From contig DAIPWT010000142.1 of assembly GCA_036783645.1 (NCBI GenBank), forward strand, positions 1 through 17,386: a DNA stretch of 17,386 nucleotides. The letters run 5' to 3'. Both the position numbers and the translations under genes were made by a program. The notes under the pieces were generated by a model that had not been told where the DNA came from, did no database searches, and saw only the letters and a program-made list of their open reading frames with translations. The stretch comes from UBA4732 sp002404095 (GTDB taxonomy: Bacteria; Planctomycetota; Planctomycetia; Gemmatales; Gemmataceae). Each line of letters starts with the position of its first letter. The first letter of the stretch is position 1. Shown here one piece after another: positions 15,498 through 17,386 of this stretch.

Positions 15498-15548
15498 CCA
15501 TAGGTCTTATAAGTCCTATAGGACCTATAGGACTTATAAGACCTATGG
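15498..15548. repeat. AT-rich, almost perfectly self-complementary palindrome
   Basis: Two 25-nt arms (15498-15522 and 15524-15548) are exact reverse complements around a single central A. Each arm is itself a near-palindrome, taggtcttataagtccta and its mate taggacttataagaccta, so the site is two head-to-head copies of a TAGG-N-CTTATAAG-N-CCTA unit. It is far more AT-rich than its surroundings and lies between rsfS and argS, both on the minus strand. Confidence 0.9.
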
Positions 15549-15567
15549 GACTTAGTGAGTCACTCAG

Positions 15568-15954
15568 TTACTCGCGCTGCCAGTCCACACGCGGCGCGTC
15601 GGCGTACAGGTCTTCGATGGCGTAATATTCGCGCTTGGCCGGCTCGAAGACGTGGACCATTACGTCGCCGTAATCCTGGACCACCCAGGAACTGGCCTCG
15701 TAACCTTCGATGGCCAATCGCTTGTCGCCCTCACGATGAAGGGCTGCGTCGATTTCCTCGGTGATCGTATGGATTTGCCGTCTGCTGGAACCGCAGGCCA
15801 GTACGAAGAAATCGTATAGGGGAGTGATGGCTCGCATGTCCAGAACCACCACGTCGCGCGCCTTGTTGTCGGCCGCGACGCGGGCACAGATGCAGGCGCG
15901 TTCGAGGGAGGAAAGAATCTGTCGTTGCGCCGCTCGAGTAGTGACGATGCTCAA
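15568..15954 (-). CDS. rsfS: Ribosome silencing factor
   Basis: A 128-residue RsfS (Iojap/DUF143) protein. It binds ribosomal protein uL14 on the large subunit and blocks subunit joining when nutrients are scarce. Conserved segments are visible: ARDVVVLDMR, TPLYDFFVLACGSSRRQ (the family's DFFV-x-x-SxSxRQ region), GYEASSWVVQDYGDVMVHVF and REYYAIEDLYADA. I prefer the TTG at 15954: AAGGAGG lies 4 nt before it and the resulting length suits the family. An ATG at 16050 would add 32 polar residues not expected in RsfS, but cannot be excluded. The next gene on this strand, argS, starts 103 bp later. Confidence 0.88.
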   Translation of the reverse strand: MSIVTTRAAQRQILSSLERACICARVAADNKARDVVVLDMRAITPLYDFFVLACGSSRRQIHTITEEIDAALHREGDKRLAIEGYEASSWVVQDYGDVMVHVFEPAKREYYAIEDLYADAPRVDWQRE

Positions 15955-15957
15955 AGG

Positions 15958-15965
15958 ACCTCCTT
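15958..15965 (-). promoter_or_regulatory. Strong ribosome binding site pointing to a TTG start of rsfS
   Basis: Minus-strand AAGGAGGT is followed after 3 nt by TTG at 15954. A perfect anti-16S match in this position is hard to explain if translation began at the ATG at 16050, because it would then be internal to the gene. The spacing is slightly short, so the start remains a preference. Confidence 0.6.
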
Positions 15966-16050
15966 CCGGCTTTGCGATCCGAGGCGGGAGGTCAACCAAA
16001 TCGGTCTGCGAGACGCGCTGTGAATCGTCGTCGCCGTTGCCGTGGGTCAC

Positions 16051-16449
16051 CTCCGGACTGGATCAAACCAGTGCCACGCGTAAACCGCCCCAACTACGGG
16101 AAGTACGTTACTTCCCATGAAGACCCCGGACCCGCCGCGGGCCGGGACGCCTTCTCTTTCTTATCATCCCGTAGTTTGGGGTCGTCGTCAAGGAGCGCGC
16201 CTCCGTTCCGGTTGTTCGGATCGAAGGAATCGCAAGGCCGCGCCCGGTCATTCCGTCTCAATCGGCAAAAATCCAACCGCGGCCTTCCACCCATCCAGAC
16301 AAGATAGGAAAGAGAAGGTTCACAGCTGCCAATTGATCTGGCACGGCCCTATTCTCTTCGCTATAGTCCGCCGCGCTAAGCTGATCCCCTTCGAGCAAAG
16401 GTTGGTCGCCGCACACGGTCCCCCTCTCTCCAGGAACAGAGAACCTAAT
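16051..16449. other. Divergent intergenic region with several small inverted repeats
   Basis: About 400 bp between rsfS (leftward) and the MPYC protein (rightward), so both promoters should lie here. It holds ACTGG/CCAGT (16057-16061, 16068-16072), a perfect 8-bp hairpin GGGAAGTA-CGT-TACTTCCC (16098-16116), and an inverted pair ccccaactacggga (16088-16101) and tcccgtagtttgggg (16167-16181) with one indel, enclosing a GC-rich stretch. A possible promoter for the rightward gene is CTGGCA (16338-16343) with TATAGT (16362-16367), spacing 18, which is weak. A 66-codon minus-strand frame at 16094-16294 lacks support as a gene. Confidence 0.6.
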
Positions 16450-17298
16450 ATGCGCAAAGTCTTCTGGTGCTGTTTGGCCGCGGGCGCGGCGGTCTGCTGC
16501 GCTTTCTGGGCGGCTGCCTACATTTCGCAAAACCCCGATTCTTCGCTCGGCCGCGTCGCCTTGGTCGCTTCTCAAGCGACCTGCGCTCCGTTGCCACAGG
16601 CCGCTCATTCCGGCAGCGTCAACGCAGTTGAAACCGACGAGCTGATCCCGGCCGATCCGGTTCCCGTGGACGATGTGCCGCCGGCGCCGGAGCCAGGCTC
16701 GCGCCTTCCGCCGGAGATCGCCGGCCTCCTGACCCCGCCGCCCATCGTTATTCACGATGAGGAAGCTTTCAACATTTTCACCGGACCAAGCACCATAAAC
16801 GAGACCAAGCCCGCTCCCTCGACGGTGGACGTTGCCGGCGCGCCGGTTAACACAGCGGACATTTCGGAGTCGTTGAAACCACACGGCCCGTCGATGATGC
16901 CTTATTGCAAAGAAAATGTGGTGTCGGCGCCGATAATGCCGTATTGTGCGGACGACGATGCGGTCCCCAATATGCCGCCGGCGCCAGTCGAGGACATGGA
17001 AAAAGTTAGCGCCGTTTGTCCGCAGTTCAACGCGCTCGCCTTTTGGATGGGCTTCTTCTCGGGTCCGGGACAAATGACTTGCGATCCCACCTACACGGTG
17101 CGGAAGCCGATGCTTCCCGGGGCCGACGAAAGCTCGGAGCCGCCCGCCTCCCACGGCCACAAACAAGTTGATCCGATAGACTTGTTTTCCCACCCGCGTC
17201 ATCTACAAATGCCGCGACCGGCCGAAACGGAGTCGGACACGATGGAAATGCGGCCCTCCGACTGGAAGCCGTACAGCCTTGATCCAGGCCCGTTCTGA
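16450..17298 (+). CDS. Membrane-anchored proline-rich protein with MPYC motifs, unknown function
   Basis: A 282-residue protein not recognised as any named family. Residues 1-25 are a signal peptide or signal anchor (basic MRK then a hydrophobic run ending near AAYI). The rest is acidic, rich in Pro and probably largely disordered, for example VPVDDVPPAPEPG at 71-83. Two MPYC motifs sit at 150-153 and 163-166, both followed by charged residues, with further cysteines at 190 and 211, so metal binding or disulfides outside the cytoplasm are possible. A more hydrophobic segment, FNALAFWMGFF, is at 193-203. I chose the ATG at 16450 because it begins the signal; the frame stays open back to 16117 but that part is not protein-like. 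The ribosome binding site is weak. A family B repeat follows the stop by about 35 bp. Confidence 0.75.
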   Translation: MRKVFWCCLAAGAAVCCAFWAAAYISQNPDSSLGRVALVASQATCAPLPQAAHSGSVNAVETDELIPADPVPVDDVPPAPEPGSRLPPEIAGLLTPPPIVIHDEEAFNIFTGPSTINETKPAPSTVDVAGAPVNTADISESLKPHGPSMMPYCKENVVSAPIMPYCADDDAVPNMPPAPVEDMEKVSAVCPQFNALAFWMGFFSGPGQMTCDPTYTVRKPMLPGADESSEPPASHGHKQVDPIDLFSHPRHLQMPRPAETESDTMEMRPSDWKPYSLDPGPF

Positions 17299-17316
17299 GA
17301 AACTGATCTGTTAGCC

Positions 17317-17330
17317 GGTTTAGCCGCGAC
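17317..17330. repeat. Partial family B fragment, duplicated
   Basis: The 13 bases gtttagccgcgac (17318-17330) recur at 17335-17347 as the beginning of the next family B repeat. It looks like a truncated or staggered copy of the repeat's outer end. Confidence 0.6.
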
Positions 17331-17333
17331 AAT

Positions 17334-17386
17334 CGTTTAGCCGCGACCCGAAGGGGAGCGCGTGCGAAGAGCGCTCCCCTTCGGGT
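17334..17386. repeat. Family B palindromic repeat, cut by the window end
   Basis: The left arm 17334-17361 (cgtttagccgcgacccgaag onward) and the first part of the right arm (17371-17386) surround a 9-nt loop. It follows the MPYC gene stop by 35 bp and the rest lies beyond the window. Confidence 0.88.

Noticed and set aside
16094..16294. A 66-codon minus-strand frame upstream of rsfS
   Set aside because: No ribosome binding site or known similarity, and it runs through several inverted repeats; more likely non-coding.
16333..16367. TTGATC with TATAGT as a sigma70 promoter
   Set aside because: The spacing is 23 nt, outside the usual 16-19; the alternative CTGGCA box at 18 nt is only weakly supported.
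16258..17202. A 314-codon minus-strand open frame over the MPYC gene
   Set aside because: Rich in Arg/Gly/His with no domain. The plus-strand frame has a convincing signal peptide, so I prefer it, though neither has a known family.
1..17386. The recurrent palindromes as a CRISPR array
   Set aside because: Copies are thousands of bases apart, are not direct repeats with regular spacers, and no cas gene is present.

Overview
The window looks like chromosomal DNA of a GC-rich planctomycete (Planctomycetota). The evidence is a Tat-exported DUF1501 protein, a KaiC-like double ATPase beside a hybrid histidine kinase, an ATP-grasp ligase resembling the MfnD/COG1821 group used in C1-carrier biosynthesis, long planctomycete-style hypothetical proteins, and many long intergenic palindromes. 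No rRNA, tRNA, CRISPR array, phage module or transposase gene was seen. The phylum assignment is inference from gene content; the order cannot be fixed.

Layout: positions 61-3848 are on the plus strand: a DUF1501 protein, then a family 2 glycosyltransferase with a good sigma70-type promoter, overlapping by 4 bp an unrecognised 523-residue protein with faint BshC-like motifs. Positions 4023-15954 are all on the minus strand. Read in the direction of transcription (right to left) they are: rsfS (ribosome silencing factor), argS, a small Mpo1/DUF962-like membrane protein, a TolC-family outer-membrane lipoprotein with its own intrinsic terminator, an ATP-grasp ligase, a two-HKD phospholipase D-like protein, then a tight three-gene signalling unit: a 142-residue unknown protein, a KaiC-like ATPase and a GAF-PAS-HisKA-HATPase-REC hybrid kinase. 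From 16450 the strand returns to plus with a membrane-anchored, proline-rich protein of unknown function that carries two MPYC motifs.

How the genes work together: the unknown protein, KaiC-like protein and hybrid kinase are separated by 3 bp and by an 8-bp overlap, so they are very probably co-translated and form one signalling module (sensor kinase plus ATP-driven switch). KaiA and KaiB are absent from the window. rsfS and argS are translation housekeeping genes. The glycosyltransferase and the BshC-like protein are translationally coupled and may act in one unknown pathway.

The most unusual layer is the intergenic DNA. At least eight long inverted repeats occupy gene junctions. Two families (A at 1355-1410, 3856-4038 and 9508-9576; B at 1-32, 13618-13693 and 17334-17386) share a core and sit just after stop codons or contain them; two genes (hybrid kinase, ATP-grasp) take their stop codon and last residues from a family A arm. 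One A copy is split by a 123-bp MITE-like palindrome with 42-nt terminal inverted repeats and an apparent GTAA target duplication. Further separate palindromes lie at 10581-10684, 15498-15548 and 16057-16181.
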